DNA from: Mycobacterium decipiens
GTDB taxonomy: Bacteria; Actinomycetota; Actinomycetes; Mycobacteriales; Mycobacteriaceae
Assembly (NCBI RefSeq): GCF_963853665.1
Contig: NZ_OY970459.1
Span: 3,162,001 to 3,226,000 of the forward strand
Length of the DNA: 64,000 bases
Direction of reading: 5' to 3'
In this document: positions 1 to 10,418 of the stretch, one piece after another
Layout of the letters: each line of letters starts with the position of its first letter
Position numbering within the stretch: the first letter of the stretch is position 1
Translations under genes and position numbers: made by a program
The notes under the pieces: generated by a model
Seen by the model: only the letters and a program-made list of their open reading frames with translations
Database searches by the model: none
Told to the model about the DNA's origin: nothing

Positions 1-610
1 CCCACGGCGGCAGCAGTTCGTAGCCGTGCTCACCGGTGTACCCCGTGCGGCAGACGCGCACCGACACACCAGAGCACGAGGCATCGGCATAGCCCATGTA
101 GTCCATGTCGGTGGGCAGCCCCAATGAGGTGAGCACCTCGGTCGAACGTGGCCCCTGCACCGCCAGCACCGCATAGGAGCGATGCAAGTTGGTGATCGTC
201 AGACCGCTCGGCGCGGCTGCCTGCAGCGCGGCGACCACCGCGGCGGTGTTGGTGGCGTTGGGCACCAGAAAGATCTCGTCCTCGCCGACGTAGTAGGCGA
301 TCAGGTCATCGATGACCCCACCGGACTCGGTGCAGCACAACGTGTATTGCGCCTTGCCCGGCCCGATGCGGTTCAGGTCGTTGGTCAGTGCGGAGTTGAC
401 GAACTGGGCAGCACCCGGTCCGCGAACCAATGCTTTGCCCAGGTGGCTGACATCGAACAGACCGACTGCGTTGCGGGTGGCATTGTGCTCGCTGACGGTC
501 CCGGCATACGAAACGGGCATCAGCCAGCCACCGAACTCGGCGAAACTTGCGCCCAACTCGCGATGGCGGTCTTGTAGCGGTCCCTGAATTAGCTCTTGCA
601 CATCGCTCAC
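1..610 (-). CDS. gcvT: Aminomethyltransferase, glycine cleavage T protein (partial, cut by window start)
   Basis: The T protein transfers the methylene carbon from lipoyl-bound aminomethyl on GcvH to tetrahydrofolate and releases ammonia, in the cytosol. The minus strand reads from a GTG at 608-610 into a protein beginning [16 protein letters not shown]. It continues with the family segments [28 protein letters not shown] and [14 protein letters not shown], the usual folate-binding half, then runs off the left edge. About 203 residues of an expected ~370-380 are visible. The start is chosen because the reading frame lines up with the known N-terminus of mycobacterial GcvT. It is divergent from the adenylyl cyclase gene to the right, with only about 45 bp between them, so the two promoters must overlap or lie inside coding DNA. 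Confidence 0.9.
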   Translation of the reverse strand, partial: MSDVQELIQGPLQDRHRELGASFAEFGGWLMPVSYAGTVSEHNATRNAVGLFDVSHLGKALVRGPGAAQFVNSALTNDLNRIGPGKAQYTLCCTESGGVIDDLIAYYVGEDEIFLVPNATNTAAVVAALQAAAPSGLTITNLHRSYAVLAVQGPRSTEVLTSLGLPTDMDYMGYADASCSGVSVRVCRTGYTGEHGYELLPPW

Positions 611-654
611 GGCGTCCCACCCTAACCGGCGTCTCTGCTGGCACACTTAGGCAG

Positions 655-1791
655 GTGGGCGATTCCCTGGACTTCGAAGCGCTCGAGGCCGCCGGAATCG
701 CTAACGCGCGCGAGCGGGCCGGTTTGCTCAAATACCTCGACGAGCTTGGCTTCACGGTCGACGAGATGGTTGAAGCCGAACGTCGCGGCCGGCTGTTCGG
801 GCTTGCTGGTGATGTCCTGCAATGGTCCGGGCCCCCGATCTACACCTTGCAGACCGCGGCCGAGGAGCTTGGCTTGTCAGCCGAGGAGGTCGCCCACGCG
901 TGGGCGTTGCTCGGGCTGACCGTCGCCGGTCCCGACATTCCTGCACTGAGCCGGGCCGACGTCGACGCCCTGACGACATGGGTCGCGCTGAAGACGCTGG
1001 TGGGTGAGGATGGCGCATTCGGCCTGCTGCGAGTGCTCGGCGCCGCCATGGCCCGACTCGCCGAGGCCGAGTCGACGATGATCCGCGCCTCGTCACCGAA
1101 CATCCAAATGACGCACACCCACAACGAACTCGCCACGGCACGGGCGTATCGCACCGCCGCGGAGTTCGTCCCCCGGATCGGGGCCCTGATCGACACCGTC
1201 CACCGCCACCACCTGACTAGCGCACGAACGTACTTCGAGGGCGTCATTCGCGACACGTCGGCAAGCGTGACGTGCGGCATCGGCTTTGCGGACCTGTCCA
1301 GCTTCACGGTATTGACCCAGGCGCTCACCCCAGCGCAGTTGCAGGACCTGCTCAACGAATTCGGCGCCGCCGTCGCGGACGTGGTGCATGCCGACGGCGG
1401 CCGGGTGGTGAAATTCATCGGCGACGCCGTGATGTGGGTGAGTTCGTCACCCGAGCGGCTGGTGCGGGTCGCGGTGGATCTCGTCAATCATCCGAGCGCG
1501 CACGAGGCCCAAATGCAGGTCCGTGCCGGTCTCGCGTATGGCACGGTGCTGGCCATCAACGGGGACTACTTCGGCAACCCGGTCAACCTGGCCGCGCGAC
1601 TCGTGGCGGCCGCAGCACCGGGGCAGATCCTTGCCGCAGCCGAACTCCGCGGCAAACTGCCAGACTGGCCCGCGACCGCCCATGGCCCGTTGCCGCTGAA
1701 GGGCTTTAATGCCCCAGTGCCGGCCTTTGAGCTGCACCACAACCCGCATTCGAAGGACACTGACGAGCCAGCCACCACCCGCAGTGATTAG
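655..1791 (+). CDS. Class III adenylyl cyclase (Rv2212-like)
   Basis: Makes cAMP from ATP. The C-terminal half carries a class III cyclase homology domain, recognisable from GFADLSSFT (metal-binding Asp in the first strand) and [11 protein letters not shown] (second catalytic segment), followed by [14 protein letters not shown]. The N-terminal ~170 residues are a helical regulatory region with a short MerR-like stretch ([17 protein letters not shown]). In M. tuberculosis the equivalent protein is described as a pH- and fatty-acid-sensitive cyclase; that is family knowledge. A GTG start at 655 gives 378 residues, the length I recall for the M. tuberculosis protein. An upstream ATG in the same frame would run into gcvT and add a non-conserved leader. 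No membrane segment is apparent. Confidence 0.88.
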   Translation: MGDSLDFEALEAAGIANARERAGLLKYLDELGFTVDEMVEAERRGRLFGLAGDVLQWSGPPIYTLQTAAEELGLSAEEVAHAWALLGLTVAGPDIPALSRADVDALTTWVALKTLVGEDGAFGLLRVLGAAMARLAEAESTMIRASSPNIQMTHTHNELATARAYRTAAEFVPRIGALIDTVHRHHLTSARTYFEGVIRDTSASVTCGIGFADLSSFTVLTQALTPAQLQDLLNEFGAAVADVVHADGGRVVKFIGDAVMWVSSSPERLVRVAVDLVNHPSAHEAQMQVRAGLAYGTVLAINGDYFGNPVNLAARLVAAAAPGQILAAAELRGKLPDWPATAHGPLPLKGFNAPVPAFELHHNPHSKDTDEPATTRSD

Positions 1792-1802
1792 GGTGGTTGC
1801 CC

Positions 1803-3356
1803 GTGACCACCGAACCGGGTTACCTATCCCCCTCCATTCACGTCGCCACATCGATACCCAAACGCGGGGTGGATTCTGCGGTGCTGATCGTGCCGGTCTT
1901 TTCGACCGGCGACGACGATCGGCCCGGCGCGGTCCTCGCCTCGGCCGAACCCTTCTTGCCCGCCGATGCGGTCGCTGAAATCGAGGCCGGCCTGCGGGCG
2001 CTGGACGCCACCGGCGCCAGTGAACAGGTGCACCGGCTGGCGGTGCCGTCGTTGCCGGTGGGCAGCGTGCTGACGGTCGGCCTGGGCAAACCCCGGTACG
2101 AGTGGCCGGCCGATACCATCCGTCGCGCCGCCGGTGTGGCCGCGCGGGCACTCGGCAGTTCGGAGGCGGTGCTCACCACGCTGACCGGATTGCCTGGTGA
2201 CGGTGTCTGCTCGGCCACCGTTGAGGGCCTGATCCTGGGCAGCTACCGGTTCAGCGCCTTCCGCAGTGACAAGACGGCGCCGAAAGACGCTGGACTGCGC
2301 AAGATCACCGTGCTCTGCAGTGCCAAAGACGCCAAGAAGCAGAGCGCGCACGGTGCGGCCGTCGCGGCCGCGGTCGCCACCGCACGCGACTTCGTCAACA
2401 CTCCCCCAAGCCACCTGTTCCCCGACGAGTTCGCTAAGCGTGCAAGGGCTTTAGGCGAATCAGTCGGCCTCGAAGTGGAGGTTCTCGACGACAAGGCACT
2501 GAAGAAGGCCGGTTACGGCGGCGTGATCGGTGTCGGCCAGGGCTCGTCGCGGCCGCCACGACTGGTGCGGTTGATCCATCGGGGATCACGGCTGGCCAAA
2601 GCCAAACAGGCCAAGCAGGCCAAGAAGGTGGCGCTGGTCGGCAAGGGGATAACCTTCGATACCGGCGGGATCTCGATCAAACCGGCAGCGTCAATGCACC
2701 ACATGACCTCGGATATGGGCGGTGCGGCCGCGGTCATCGCGACCGTGTCGCTGGCGGCGCGACTGGAGCTTCCGATCGACGTCATCGCCACGGTGCCGAT
2801 GGCCGAGAACATGCCGTCGGCGACGGCGCAGCGTCCGGGCGACGTGCTGACTCAGTACGGCGGTACGACGGTCGAAGTGCTCAACACCGACGCGGAGGGC
2901 CGGCTCATCCTGGCCGACGCCATCGTTCGGGCTTGCGAGGACAACCCGGACTACTTGATCGAGACGTCCACGCTGACCGGTGCTCAGACGGTGGCGCTGG
3001 GTGCCCGCATACCGGGCGTGATGGGCAGCGACGAGTTTCGCGACCGGGTGGCTGCGATCTCGCAGCGGGTGGGTGAGAACGGCTGGCCCATGCCGCTACC
3101 CGACGAACTCAAGGACGATCTGAAGTCCACGGTGGCCGACCTGGCCAACGTGAGCGGGCAGCGCTTCGCCGGCATGTTGGTGGCCGGGGTGTTCTTGCGT
3201 GAGTTCGTCGCCGACTCGGTGGATTGGGCGCACATCGATGTGGCCGGCCCGGCCTACAACACCAGCGGCGCCTGGGGCTACACGCCCAAAGGGGCTACCG
3301 GCGTGCCGACCCGCACCATGTTCGCGGTCCTCGAGGACATCGCGACGAACGGATAG
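1803..3356 (+). CDS. pepB: Leucyl aminopeptidase, peptidase family M17
   Basis: Cytosolic two-metal exopeptidase removing N-terminal residues from peptides. The M17 catalytic domain fills the C-terminal half. [15 protein letters not shown] supplies the metal-binding Lys and Asp, and the family signature NTDAEGRL is present with its catalytic Arg. The N-terminal half is the macro-like M17 regulatory domain. A GTG at 1803 gives 517 residues beginning [11 protein letters not shown], matching mycobacterial PepB. It lies only 11 bp after the cyclase stop, so the two genes are probably co-transcribed. A lysine/alanine-rich loop (about residues 258-270, AKQAKQAKK) is longer than I recall for M. tuberculosis and looks like a small local repeat expansion. 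Confidence 0.92.
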   Translation: MTTEPGYLSPSIHVATSIPKRGVDSAVLIVPVFSTGDDDRPGAVLASAEPFLPADAVAEIEAGLRALDATGASEQVHRLAVPSLPVGSVLTVGLGKPRYEWPADTIRRAAGVAARALGSSEAVLTTLTGLPGDGVCSATVEGLILGSYRFSAFRSDKTAPKDAGLRKITVLCSAKDAKKQSAHGAAVAAAVATARDFVNTPPSHLFPDEFAKRARALGESVGLEVEVLDDKALKKAGYGGVIGVGQGSSRPPRLVRLIHRGSRLAKAKQAKQAKKVALVGKGITFDTGGISIKPAASMHHMTSDMGGAAAVIATVSLAARLELPIDVIATVPMAENMPSATAQRPGDVLTQYGGTTVEVLNTDAEGRLILADAIVRACEDNPDYLIETSTLTGAQTVALGARIPGVMGSDEFRDRVAAISQRVGENGWPMPLPDELKDDLKSTVADLANVSGQRFAGMLVAGVFLREFVADSVDWAHIDVAGPAYNTSGAWGYTPKGATGVPTRTMFAVLEDIATNG

Positions 3357-3430
3357 GCGGCTGCCACCAGGTTTAAGCCGACCGTGTCACGGCTAACCCC
3401 TTACAGATTGAAAGTACAGGGAGGCAAGTT

Positions 3431-3778
3431 GTGACTGTGCGAAGGTTGATCATCGCGATGGGGGCCTTGCTTCTGCTGGCCGGTGTGATCGGGCTATTGG
3501 TGCCGGTGTCGGTGTCCGACGGCGATCGCGGTTCGGTTTCCTGCGGAAACGGGATCGCTGTGGATCTTTCGGCGGCACGGAACGCCAACGATAAGAGCGT
3601 GGCCAACATTCCGATCCTCAACCAACTTATCCCCCATACCGACTTTGTGGCTCAGTGCCAGTCGGCGGTGACCAGCCGGCGCACGTGGACCATACCGTTG
3701 ACGGTCATCGGGGTAGTCGTGATCGGCGGGGCGCTGCTGGCTCGACGGACCGAAGGAGCGCCGGCGGGGACGGGTTAG
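3431..3778 (+). CDS. Small two-helix membrane protein of unknown function
   Basis: A 115-residue protein from a GTG start with a good ribosome site (GGGAGG, 3419-3424). Two hydrophobic segments are visible: one at the N-terminus (IIAMGALLLLAGVIGLLVP) and one near the C-terminus (WTIPLTVIGVVVIGGALLA). They are separated by a ~55-residue soluble loop with two cysteines (SVSCGNGIAV and AQCQSAV) that could form a disulfide outside the membrane. It ends in a short basic tail. I do not recognise the family. It lies about 75 bp downstream of pepB on the same strand, and its last codons overlap the end of the convergent ephD by 4 bp. Confidence 0.6.
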   Translation: MTVRRLIIAMGALLLLAGVIGLLVPVSVSDGDRGSVSCGNGIAVDLSAARNANDKSVANIPILNQLIPHTDFVAQCQSAVTSRRTWTIPLTVIGVVVIGGALLARRTEGAPAGTG

Positions 3779-5559
3779 ATCACCCGCATGCGCGCGGTGC
3801 TGCGCAGTGCCTGCGGCAGCACCCGGGAAACGCCGTAGAGCGCATATGCCTCCGGCGCGACCGGTCGGATCGGTTTGTTCTTCTTGACCGCCGACACGAT
3901 CGCGTCGGCGACCTTGTCCGGCCCGTAACGGCGCAGCGCGAACATCCTGTCGAGCTGCCCCCGCCGGCCGTCCACCTTTTCATCGTCCTTCCCGGGCGCG
4001 TGAAAGCCGGTGGTGGCGATGATGTTGGTGTTGATGACACCGGGGCAGACCGTGGTCAGTCCGACCCCCGCGGCATCGAGTTCGGCCCGCAGGCAGTCAG
4101 AGAACATGTAGGTCGCTGCCTTGGAGGTGCAGTACGCGCTGAGCGACTGCAGCGGCGCGTAAGCGGCCATCGACGACACATTGACGATGTGCCCGCCGGT
4201 CCCGCGCTCCACCAAACGCCGGCCAAAAGCCCGGCAGCCATTTACCACGCCGCCAAGGTTGACATCCAACACCCGGTTGAACTGTTCGGCCGGGGTGTCC
4301 AGGAACCGCCCGGCCTGCCCGATGCCGGCGTTGTTGACCACGATGTCCGGGATGCCGTGTTCGGCGCTGACCCGCTCGGCGAAGGCCTCGACCGCGTCGG
4401 GGTCGGACACGTCGAGCACATAGGCGTGCGCGACGCCGCCGCGGGCGGCAATTTCGGCCGCGGTGTCCTTGACGGTGGCCTCGTCGATGTCGCTGATCAC
4501 GACCTCCGCGCCGTCGGCCGCGAAGGCAATCGCGGTCTCTCGGCCGATGCCGCTGCCCGCCCCGGTAACCGCCACGAGGGTGTCGCCGAAGTACCCGCGG
4601 GGCCGGCCGATCTGCGCGCGCAGCAGTGCGCGGCTCGGCGGGCGGCCTTCGGCCAGGTCGGCGAAGTCGTGCACCGCGGCCGCCATCACCTGCGGGTGTG
4701 ACATCGGCGAAAAGTGGCCAGCTCTGATGTCACGCCGCCACAGCCGTGGCACCCAGCGCGCCGTCTCGTCGTATCCGTAGGGCCGAACGTAGGGATCGTT
4801 GGTGTTGACGATGAGCTGCACCGGCACGTCGACAATCTGAATAGCGCCGCTACGGCGTCGTTTACCGGAGAATGCACGAAAGTAGTTGGCGGGGTAAGTC
4901 TTCACCGCGTGGGCGGCGTCGCTGGCCAGCTTGTTCGAGTGATGGATCTGGTGGGCGGGGATGTTGTCGACCATGTTGCGCCGGACGGCCGCGCTCGACA
5001 GCGCCACCCGAAGCAGCAGCGGCGTCAGCACGGGTATCGAGAACAATGCCATGTAGCTCAACCGCAGTGCCTGGCTGATCGACCGCACAAAGGTTCGCGG
5101 ACGCCAGGGCCGCCGCAGACCGCCGTACACGTAGTTGACCAAGTGGTCCTGACTGGGCCCCGACACCGACGTGAACGAGGCGACCCGATCGCTGGCACCG
5201 GGCCGGGTCAGGTACTCCCACACCCCCACCGAACCCCAATCGTGGGCCAGCACATGCACCGGCTCACCGGGACTCAGCTCGCCGATGATCGCGGCGAAGT
5301 CGTCGGCGAAATGGGCCATGGTGTAGGCCGACACGGGTTTGGGCACCGACGAGCCGCCGACACCACGGTTGTCGTAGCGAACGATCCGGAACCGGTCGGC
5401 CAGCCGCGGAACGACACCGTCCCACAGCACATGCGAGTCCGGAAACCCATGCACCAGCACGACGGTCGGGCCCTCGGGGTTGCCTTCTTCGTACACCGCG
5501 AGGCGAACGCCATCCGGGCTGTCGACGAACCCCTGGGATATCTGTTGTGTTGCCGGCAT
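3775..5559 (-). CDS. ephD: EphD: alpha/beta-hydrolase (epoxide hydrolase) fused to short-chain dehydrogenase
   Basis: Two-domain protein of 594 residues. Residues ~1-300 form an alpha/beta hydrolase: VVLVHGFPDSHVLWDG oxyanion motif, AHDWGSVGVWEY with the nucleophilic Asp, and a C-terminal catalytic His in RAGHFSPMSHP. Residues ~320-594 form a classical SDR: VTGAGSGIGRETA cofactor motif, NNAGIGQAG, and the catalytic Ser/Tyr/Lys in VSSMAAY...YCTSKAA. In M. tuberculosis EphD has been linked to epoxy/oxidised mycolic acid metabolism; that role is by homology. The start MPATQQ at 5559 is preferred because the ~59 residues the longer frame would add upstream are low-complexity and unlike the family. 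Confidence 0.9.
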   Translation of the reverse strand: MPATQQISQGFVDSPDGVRLAVYEEGNPEGPTVVLVHGFPDSHVLWDGVVPRLADRFRIVRYDNRGVGGSSVPKPVSAYTMAHFADDFAAIIGELSPGEPVHVLAHDWGSVGVWEYLTRPGASDRVASFTSVSGPSQDHLVNYVYGGLRRPWRPRTFVRSISQALRLSYMALFSIPVLTPLLLRVALSSAAVRRNMVDNIPAHQIHHSNKLASDAAHAVKTYPANYFRAFSGKRRRSGAIQIVDVPVQLIVNTNDPYVRPYGYDETARWVPRLWRRDIRAGHFSPMSHPQVMAAAVHDFADLAEGRPPSRALLRAQIGRPRGYFGDTLVAVTGAGSGIGRETAIAFAADGAEVVISDIDEATVKDTAAEIAARGGVAHAYVLDVSDPDAVEAFAERVSAEHGIPDIVVNNAGIGQAGRFLDTPAEQFNRVLDVNLGGVVNGCRAFGRRLVERGTGGHIVNVSSMAAYAPLQSLSAYCTSKAATYMFSDCLRAELDAAGVGLTTVCPGVINTNIIATTGFHAPGKDDEKVDGRRGQLDRMFALRRYGPDKVADAIVSAVKKNKPIRPVAPEAYALYGVSRVLPQALRSTARMRVI

Positions 5560-5826
5560 CGGACCTCCGCCCACCCGCGACTTAGATGTTGCTACCAGTC
5601 GCCCAAACCGTAGCAAGGGCGGTCGACTGCCCCGATTTCCCTGCTGGGCTATCGGCGGCGGCCGCCCAGCCCCCCAACCCGCCGCGCCCTGGATGCGGGG
5701 CGCCCCGAGCGCAGTGACAGGATAGGTTTTCGACATCTAACCGGGTCCCCCGCCCGGTGTACGTGCGCGTGATAAAGCCCTAGGTCGACTTGTGCCGACC
5801 GACGACCGATCCAGGAGTCAACAGAG

Positions 5827-7602
5827 ATGGCCTTCTCAGTCCAGATGCCGGCACTCGGTGAGAGCGTCACCGAGGGAACGGTAACCCGCTGGCTCAAACA
5901 AGAAGGCGACACGGTCGAACTCGACGAGCCCCTCGTGGAGGTGTCCACCGACAAGGTCGACACCGAAATCCCGTCACCGGCCGCGGGTGTGCTGACCAAG
6001 ATCGTCGCCCAGGAGGACGACACGGTCGAGGTCGGCGGTGAACTCGCCGTCATTGGCGACACCAAGGATGGCGAGGAGGAGGCGGCCCCGGCAGCCGAGA
6101 AGGAACCTGAGGCCCGGGCTCAGCCGACGTCGCAGCCGAAGCCGGAGGCCCAGCCCGAGCCCGAACCCGAAGCAGCGCCGGCCCGAGCGGCAGCCGGAGC
6201 GCCTGCTGGTGGCGATGCGAAACCGGTGCTGATGCCAGAGCTCGGCGAGTCGGTGACCGAGGGGACGGTGACTCGGTGGCTGAAGAAGGTTGGGGATTCG
6301 GTTCAGATTGACGAGCCCCTGGTGGAGGTGTCCACCGACAAGGTGGACACGGAGATCCCGTCACCAGTTGCCGGGGTCCTGGTCAGCATTACCGCCGATG
6401 AGGACGCCACGGTCCAGGTCGGCGGCGAGTTGGCCCGGATCGGTGCCGCTGCCGACAGCAGCGCCGCGCCTGGCCCCAAGCCCAAGCCCGAGTCCCAGCC
6501 AGAGCCCGAACCGAAACACGAGCCCGCGGCCAAGGCGGCTCCCGCAGCCAAGCCCGCACCCGAGCCGGCGCCAGCCGGCAAGACCGAACCCGCACAACCC
6601 CAGCCGGCGGCCCGGCCAAGCGGTGCAGCCGAGGGCGCGCCGTACGTGACGCCGCTGGTACGAAAGCTGGCCTCCGAGAACAACATCGACCTCGCTGAGG
6701 TGACCGGCACCGGCGTGGGGGGTCGGATCCGCAAACAGGACGTGCTAGCTGCCGCGGACCGAAAGAAGCGGCAGAAAGAAGGCGTTGGGAAGGCACCCGC
6801 CGACGCACCATCTGGCGCGGCCCCCGCCGCTGCGCCGGCTCCGAAAGCGCCGCCCACCCCTGCGCCAGCGATGGCGCATCTGCGGGGAACCACGCAGAAG
6901 GCCAACCGGATCCGTCAGATCACCGCCAACAAGACCCGCGAATCTCTGCAGGCCACCGCACAGCTCACCCAGACCCACGAAGTCGACATGACCAAGATCG
7001 TGGGCCTGCGGGCCCGGGCCAAGGCGACATTCGCCGAGCGCGAGGGCGTGAACCTGACCTTCCTGCCGTTCTTCGCCAAAGCCGTGATCGACGCCCTCAA
7101 GATTCACCCGAACATCAACGCCAGCTACAACGAGGACACCAAAGAGATCACCTACTACGACGCCGAGCACCTGGGATTCGCGGTCGACACCGAGCAGGGC
7201 CTGCTCTCCCCGGTCATCCACGACGCAGGCGACCTGTCACTGGCCGGCCTGGCGCGTGCCATCGCCGATATCGCGGCCCGTGCCCGGTCGGCCAACCTGA
7301 AGCCCGACGAATTGTCGGGCGGCACCTTCACCATCACCAATATCGGCAGCCAGGGCGCGTTGTTCGACACCCCGATCCTGGTTCCGCCGCAGGCCGCGAT
7401 GCTAGGCACCGGCGCCATCGTCAAACGGCCCCGGGTGGTCGTCGATGACAGCGGCAACGAGTCGATCGGGGTGCGCTCAGTGTGCTACCTCCCGCTGACC
7501 TATGACCATCGACTCATCGACGGCGCCGATGCCGGACGTTTCCTGACCACGATTAAGCACCGCCTCGAGGAGGGAGCGTTCGAGGCCGATTTGGGACTGT
7601 GA
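5827..7602 (+). CDS. dlaT: Dihydrolipoamide acyltransferase E2 (DlaT/SucB)
   Basis: Core E2 of the pyruvate dehydrogenase complex; in mycobacteria it also serves the peroxynitrite reductase/peroxidase made with Lpd, AhpD and AhpC. The 591-residue protein has two lipoyl domains, each with the lipoylated Lys in [11 protein letters not shown] (about residues 43 and 172). They are separated by long Pro/Ala/Glu/Lys-rich linkers (about 85-135 and 215-270). A peripheral-subunit-binding domain follows ([16 protein letters not shown]...[10 protein letters not shown]), then the acyltransferase domain with catalytic [15 protein letters not shown] near residue 560. The linkers are longer than in the ~553-residue M. 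tuberculosis protein. The ribosome site is AGGAG at 5812-5816. Co-location with lipB and lipA fits its need for lipoylation. Confidence 0.94.
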   Translation: MAFSVQMPALGESVTEGTVTRWLKQEGDTVELDEPLVEVSTDKVDTEIPSPAAGVLTKIVAQEDDTVEVGGELAVIGDTKDGEEEAAPAAEKEPEARAQPTSQPKPEAQPEPEPEAAPARAAAGAPAGGDAKPVLMPELGESVTEGTVTRWLKKVGDSVQIDEPLVEVSTDKVDTEIPSPVAGVLVSITADEDATVQVGGELARIGAAADSSAAPGPKPKPESQPEPEPKHEPAAKAAPAAKPAPEPAPAGKTEPAQPQPAARPSGAAEGAPYVTPLVRKLASENNIDLAEVTGTGVGGRIRKQDVLAAADRKKRQKEGVGKAPADAPSGAAPAAAPAPKAPPTPAPAMAHLRGTTQKANRIRQITANKTRESLQATAQLTQTHEVDMTKIVGLRARAKATFAEREGVNLTFLPFFAKAVIDALKIHPNINASYNEDTKEITYYDAEHLGFAVDTEQGLLSPVIHDAGDLSLAGLARAIADIAARARSANLKPDELSGGTFTITNIGSQGALFDTPILVPPQAAMLGTGAIVKRPRVVVDDSGNESIGVRSVCYLPLTYDHRLIDGADAGRFLTTIKHRLEEGAFEADLGL

Positions 7603-8513
7603 TGGCCAAAGCCGTTGTCGCGATAGCGGGTTCGTCCGGCCTGATCGGTTCTGCTCTGACCGCGGCCCTGCGTGCGGCCGACCACACGGTACTGCGCATT
7701 GTGCGCCGGGCACCTGCGAATTCCGAAGAACTGCATTGGAATCCCGAGAGCGGCGAGTTCGATCCGCACACGCTGACCGATGTCGACGCCGTCGTCAACT
7801 TGTGCGGCGTCAACATCGCCGAGCGTCGGTGGTCGGGGGCTTTCAAGCAGAGCCTGCGAGACAGCCGGATCGGACCCACCGAGGTGCTGTCCGCCGCGGT
7901 CGCCGACGCCGGCGTCGGTACTCTGATCAACGCCAGCGCGGTGGGCTACTACGGAAACACCAAGGACCGTGTGGTCGACGAAAACGACTCGGCGGGAACA
8001 GGTTTCCTTGCCCAGCTGTGCGCGGACTGGGAAGCCGCCACGCTGCCGGCCCAATACAGCGGTACCCGCGTGGTGCTGGCCCGCATCGGGGTGGTGCTGG
8101 CCCCGGTGGGGGGTATGTTGCGGCGCATGCGGCCCCTTTTCTCGGTGGGCTTGGGCGCGCGGCTGGGCAGCGGCCGCCAATATATGTCGTGGATCAGCCT
8201 TGAGGACGAGGTGCGGGCACTACAGTTCACGATCGCGCACCCCACCCTGTCCGGCCCAGTGAACTTGACCGGGCCGGCACCCGTCACCAACGCCGAGTTC
8301 ACCACCGCCTTCGGCCGCGCCGCCAACCGCCCTACCCCGCTGATGTTGCCAAGCTTCGCGGTACGCGCGGCGTTTGGCGAGTTCGCCGACGAGGGGTTGC
8401 TCATTGGCCAGCGCGCCATCCCCTCAGCGCTGGAGCAAGCCGGATTTCAGTTCCACCACAACACCATTGGCGAAGCACTCGGCTACGCCACCACGCGGTC
8501 CGGCCACGATTGA
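7602..8513 (+). CDS. TIGR01777-type NAD(P)-binding epimerase-like protein (Rv2216-like)
   Basis: Extended-SDR-like protein of about 303 residues. It has an N-terminal Rossmann motif ([17 protein letters not shown]), the family's VVNLCGVNI and [10 protein letters not shown] segments, and the C-terminal DUF1731 region ([25 protein letters not shown]). The substrate is unknown; the family is related to the cell-division-associated SulA-like group. The ATG overlaps the dlaT stop codon by one base (TGATG), so it is translationally coupled to dlaT. That order is conserved in M. tuberculosis. Confidence 0.85.
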   Translation: MAKAVVAIAGSSGLIGSALTAALRAADHTVLRIVRRAPANSEELHWNPESGEFDPHTLTDVDAVVNLCGVNIAERRWSGAFKQSLRDSRIGPTEVLSAAVADAGVGTLINASAVGYYGNTKDRVVDENDSAGTGFLAQLCADWEAATLPAQYSGTRVVLARIGVVLAPVGGMLRRMRPLFSVGLGARLGSGRQYMSWISLEDEVRALQFTIAHPTLSGPVNLTGPAPVTNAEFTTAFGRAANRPTPLMLPSFAVRAAFGEFADEGLLIGQRAIPSALEQAGFQFHHNTIGEALGYATTRSGHD

Positions 8514-8559
8514 CCGAGTCTGCCGGAGCCGACTGCCGTCTCAACACAGGAGAAAACGC

Positions 8560-8820
8560 GTGGCATTCTCGATATTCCACCAGATGAAGCGGGAAGGGCC
8601 TCTGTACGCGCTCTTTCTGAACTGCACCCTGAAAAAGGGACCGGAAGTCTCGAACACCGAGGCGCTCTGCGATCTGCTTGTCGACCGGCTAAAGGCCCAT
8701 GAGCCGGACATTGAAACAGAGGTCGTCCGGGTAGTCGACTACGACGTCAAGCCTGGAATCCGAAACGATGAAGGTGATGGCGACGAATGGCCATCAATCC
8801 TAGAAAAGGTCAAGCGGTGC
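8560..8820 (+). pseudogene. Truncated flavodoxin/NADPH-dependent FMN reductase gene (5' fragment)
   Basis: A GTG start with a good ribosome site (AGGAG, 8549-8553) opens a frame whose first ~87 residues look like a flavodoxin-family oxidoreductase. ALFLNCTLKKGPEVSNTEAL is the typical FMN-phosphate-binding first loop, followed by DYDVKPGIRNDEGDGDEWPSILEKV. Similarity then stops abruptly near 8818. The frame runs on to 9066 only as an arginine-rich shadow of the next gene. The distal FMN-binding half (the segment after 'ILEKV', normally GTPIWLG-like) is missing. A deletion has probably joined the 5' part of this gene to the following RraA-type gene. Confidence 0.7.
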
Positions 8821-8824
8821 AAGG

Positions 8825-9496
8825 GTGGACGAACACATGCAACTGGTGGAGCTAGTGAATGGCCTGGGCGTCGCCGACGTCGTCGACGCCATGATGATGA
8901 CGCACGCGCATCGCGCGCACATCGTCGAACTCGACAGCCCAGACCCGAAGCGGGTACTCATCGGTCCGGCGCTGACCATTTCCTTTTTGCCAGTGCGCAA
9001 AGATCTGATGGATCCACAGAAACACAGCCTCGGTCCAGCGATTTATCGCGCCATCGACGAGCGTGACCCGAAAGGCGCCGTGCTGGTGATGGCGTCCAAC
9101 GGCTACAACCGGACCTCGCTGGGTGGCGGAACGAAGCTCAGCCGCGTCGAAAACCTTGGCATGGCAGGCATTCTCGCCGACGGCATGCTGCGCGACTACG
9201 AGGAACTGAACAGCTACGGCTTCGCAACCTACTGCCATGGGGAGACGGTGCACGGGGGCGGCAACGAGATCCAACCCTATCTGGCCGATGTTCCGGTTGC
9301 GGTCGGCGGCGTCACCGTGGTTCCGAACGATGTGATCTTCGCCAAAGGCTCGACGGCCGTTGTAATCCCGGGCGCCGAAGCCGAGGCGATCTTGACCAAG
9401 GCGCGCTACCTAATGGCGAAGATGGACCAGATCAAAGCAAGCCTGAAAACGGAAGACCCGGAGACAGTCCTTCGCCAGGGCAGCGGTGAGCTATGA
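8825..9496 (+). CDS. RraA-fold / HMG-CHA-aldolase-like protein
   Basis: About 223 residues of the RraA/demethylmenaquinone-methyltransferase-like fold. The signature GGGTKLSRVENLGMAGILADGMLRDYEE carries the glycine loop and the Arg-Asp pair. That pair binds a divalent metal and a 2-oxo-acid in the aldolase members of the family. Members act either as oxaloacetate decarboxylase/aldolases or as RNase E regulators; the C-terminal extension here favours an enzyme, but the substrate cannot be read. The GTG start at 8825 lacks a strong ribosome site and sits exactly at the junction with the truncated flavodoxin frame. The N-terminus may therefore have been trimmed, with translation depending on read-in from upstream. 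Not present at this position in M. tuberculosis as I recall it. Confidence 0.72.
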   Translation: MDEHMQLVELVNGLGVADVVDAMMMTHAHRAHIVELDSPDPKRVLIGPALTISFLPVRKDLMDPQKHSLGPAIYRAIDERDPKGAVLVMASNGYNRTSLGGGTKLSRVENLGMAGILADGMLRDYEELNSYGFATYCHGETVHGGGNEIQPYLADVPVAVGGVTVVPNDVIFAKGSTAVVIPGAEAEAILTKARYLMAKMDQIKASLKTEDPETVLRQGSGEL

Positions 9497-9645
9497 GCGC
9501 GCCGGCCGACACCAACTGCCAAGCAGGGCCATCTGATCGCTACGCTGCGCGAGATCAGGCGGCCGCGGCGGGCGCGGTGCTAGATGGGGTCGGTGGACTG
9601 CGGTCAGCTGCTGACCTCCGGTGCCCGGTAGCCTCGTCGGTATGA
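9493..9645 (+). CDS. Small ORF coupled at both ends (50 codons), unknown
   Basis: ATG at 9493 overlaps the stop of the RraA-type gene (ATGA). Its own TGA at 9643-9645 overlaps the lipB ATG at 9642 (again ATGA). The predicted product, about 50 residues beginning [12 protein letters not shown], is Ala-rich with no recognisable domain. It could be the remains of a longer gene lost in the same rearrangement, or a coupling ORF that carries ribosomes into lipB. Coding status is uncertain; the double overlap is the only evidence. Confidence 0.3.
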   Translation: MSAPADTNCQAGPSDRYAARDQAAAAGAVLDGVGGLRSAADLRCPVASSV

Positions 9646-10418
9646 CGGGTTCTATCCGGTCAAGCCTGGCCGCGGTCGAGATTCGCCAGCTGGGGACGGT
9701 CGGCTACGGGGCCGCTTGGCAGCTGCAGCGAGAGCTCGCCGACGCCAGGGTCGCCGGCAGCACCGACACGCTGCTGCTGCTGGAACACCCCGCGGTCTAC
9801 ACCGCTGGACGGCGGACCCAACCGCATGAACGACCGACCGACGGCACCCCCGTCGTCGACACCGACCGCGGCGGCAAGATCACCTGGCATGGTCCAGGGC
9901 AACTAGTCGGCTATCCGATCATTGGGCTGGTCGAGCCCCTCGATGTGGTCAATTACGTTCGGCGTCTTGAGGAATCGCTGATCGCGGTGTGCACAGACCT
10001 GGGCCTGGACGCCGGCCGGGTCGACGGCCGGTCAGGCGTGTGGCTACCGGCCTGCGCCGGGCAGCCGGCACGCAAGGTCGCCGCCATCGGTGTGCGGGTG
10101 TCGCGGGCGACGACGCTGCACGGGTTTGCGCTCAACTGCGATTGCGATCTGAGCGCGTTCGCCGCCATCGTGCCGTGCGGCATCGCCGATGCCGGGGTGA
10201 CGTCGCTGTCCGCCGAACTCGGACGCACCGTTTCCGTCGCCGAGGTCCGCTCCGCGGTCGCCGACGCCGTCTGCGCCGCACTGGATGATGTCCTGGCAGT
10301 CCGAGACCACGTACCCGGCGCTCCCCCGCGAACGGGCGGCGCCCCCACCGTCCGCCGTTCCGGCGCACCTCGCCGCCAAACGGAGCATCCCGTCGCCCGC
10401 GTAGCATCAGCGCTGTGA
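9642..10418 (+). CDS. lipB: Octanoyl-[acyl-carrier-protein]:protein N-octanoyltransferase
   Basis: Transfers octanoate from acyl carrier protein to the lipoyl domains of E2 enzymes and GcvH, the first step of lipoate synthesis. Family motifs are present: [11 protein letters not shown], the glycine-rich [16 protein letters not shown] loop, and [23 protein letters not shown], which holds the catalytic Lys and Cys dyad. The start at 9642 ([13 protein letters not shown]) is chosen because it matches mycobacterial LipB; an in-frame ATG at 9621 would add seven residues. At 258 residues it is longer than the ~230-residue M. tuberculosis protein, the excess being a Pro/Arg-rich C-terminal tail. The stop overlaps the lipA GTG (GTGA), so the two are coupled. 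Confidence 0.93.
   Translation: MTGSIRSSLAAVEIRQLGTVGYGAAWQLQRELADARVAGSTDTLLLLEHPAVYTAGRRTQPHERPTDGTPVVDTDRGGKITWHGPGQLVGYPIIGLVEPLDVVNYVRRLEESLIAVCTDLGLDAGRVDGRSGVWLPACAGQPARKVAAIGVRVSRATTLHGFALNCDCDLSAFAAIVPCGIADAGVTSLSAELGRTVSVAEVRSAVADAVCAALDDVLAVRDHVPGAPPRTGGAPTVRRSGAPRRQTEHPVARVASAL

Noticed and set aside
3655..4701. 348-codon plus-strand ORF
   Set aside because: Entirely antisense to ephD with a Gly/Arg/His-rich composition typical of GC-rich shadow frames.
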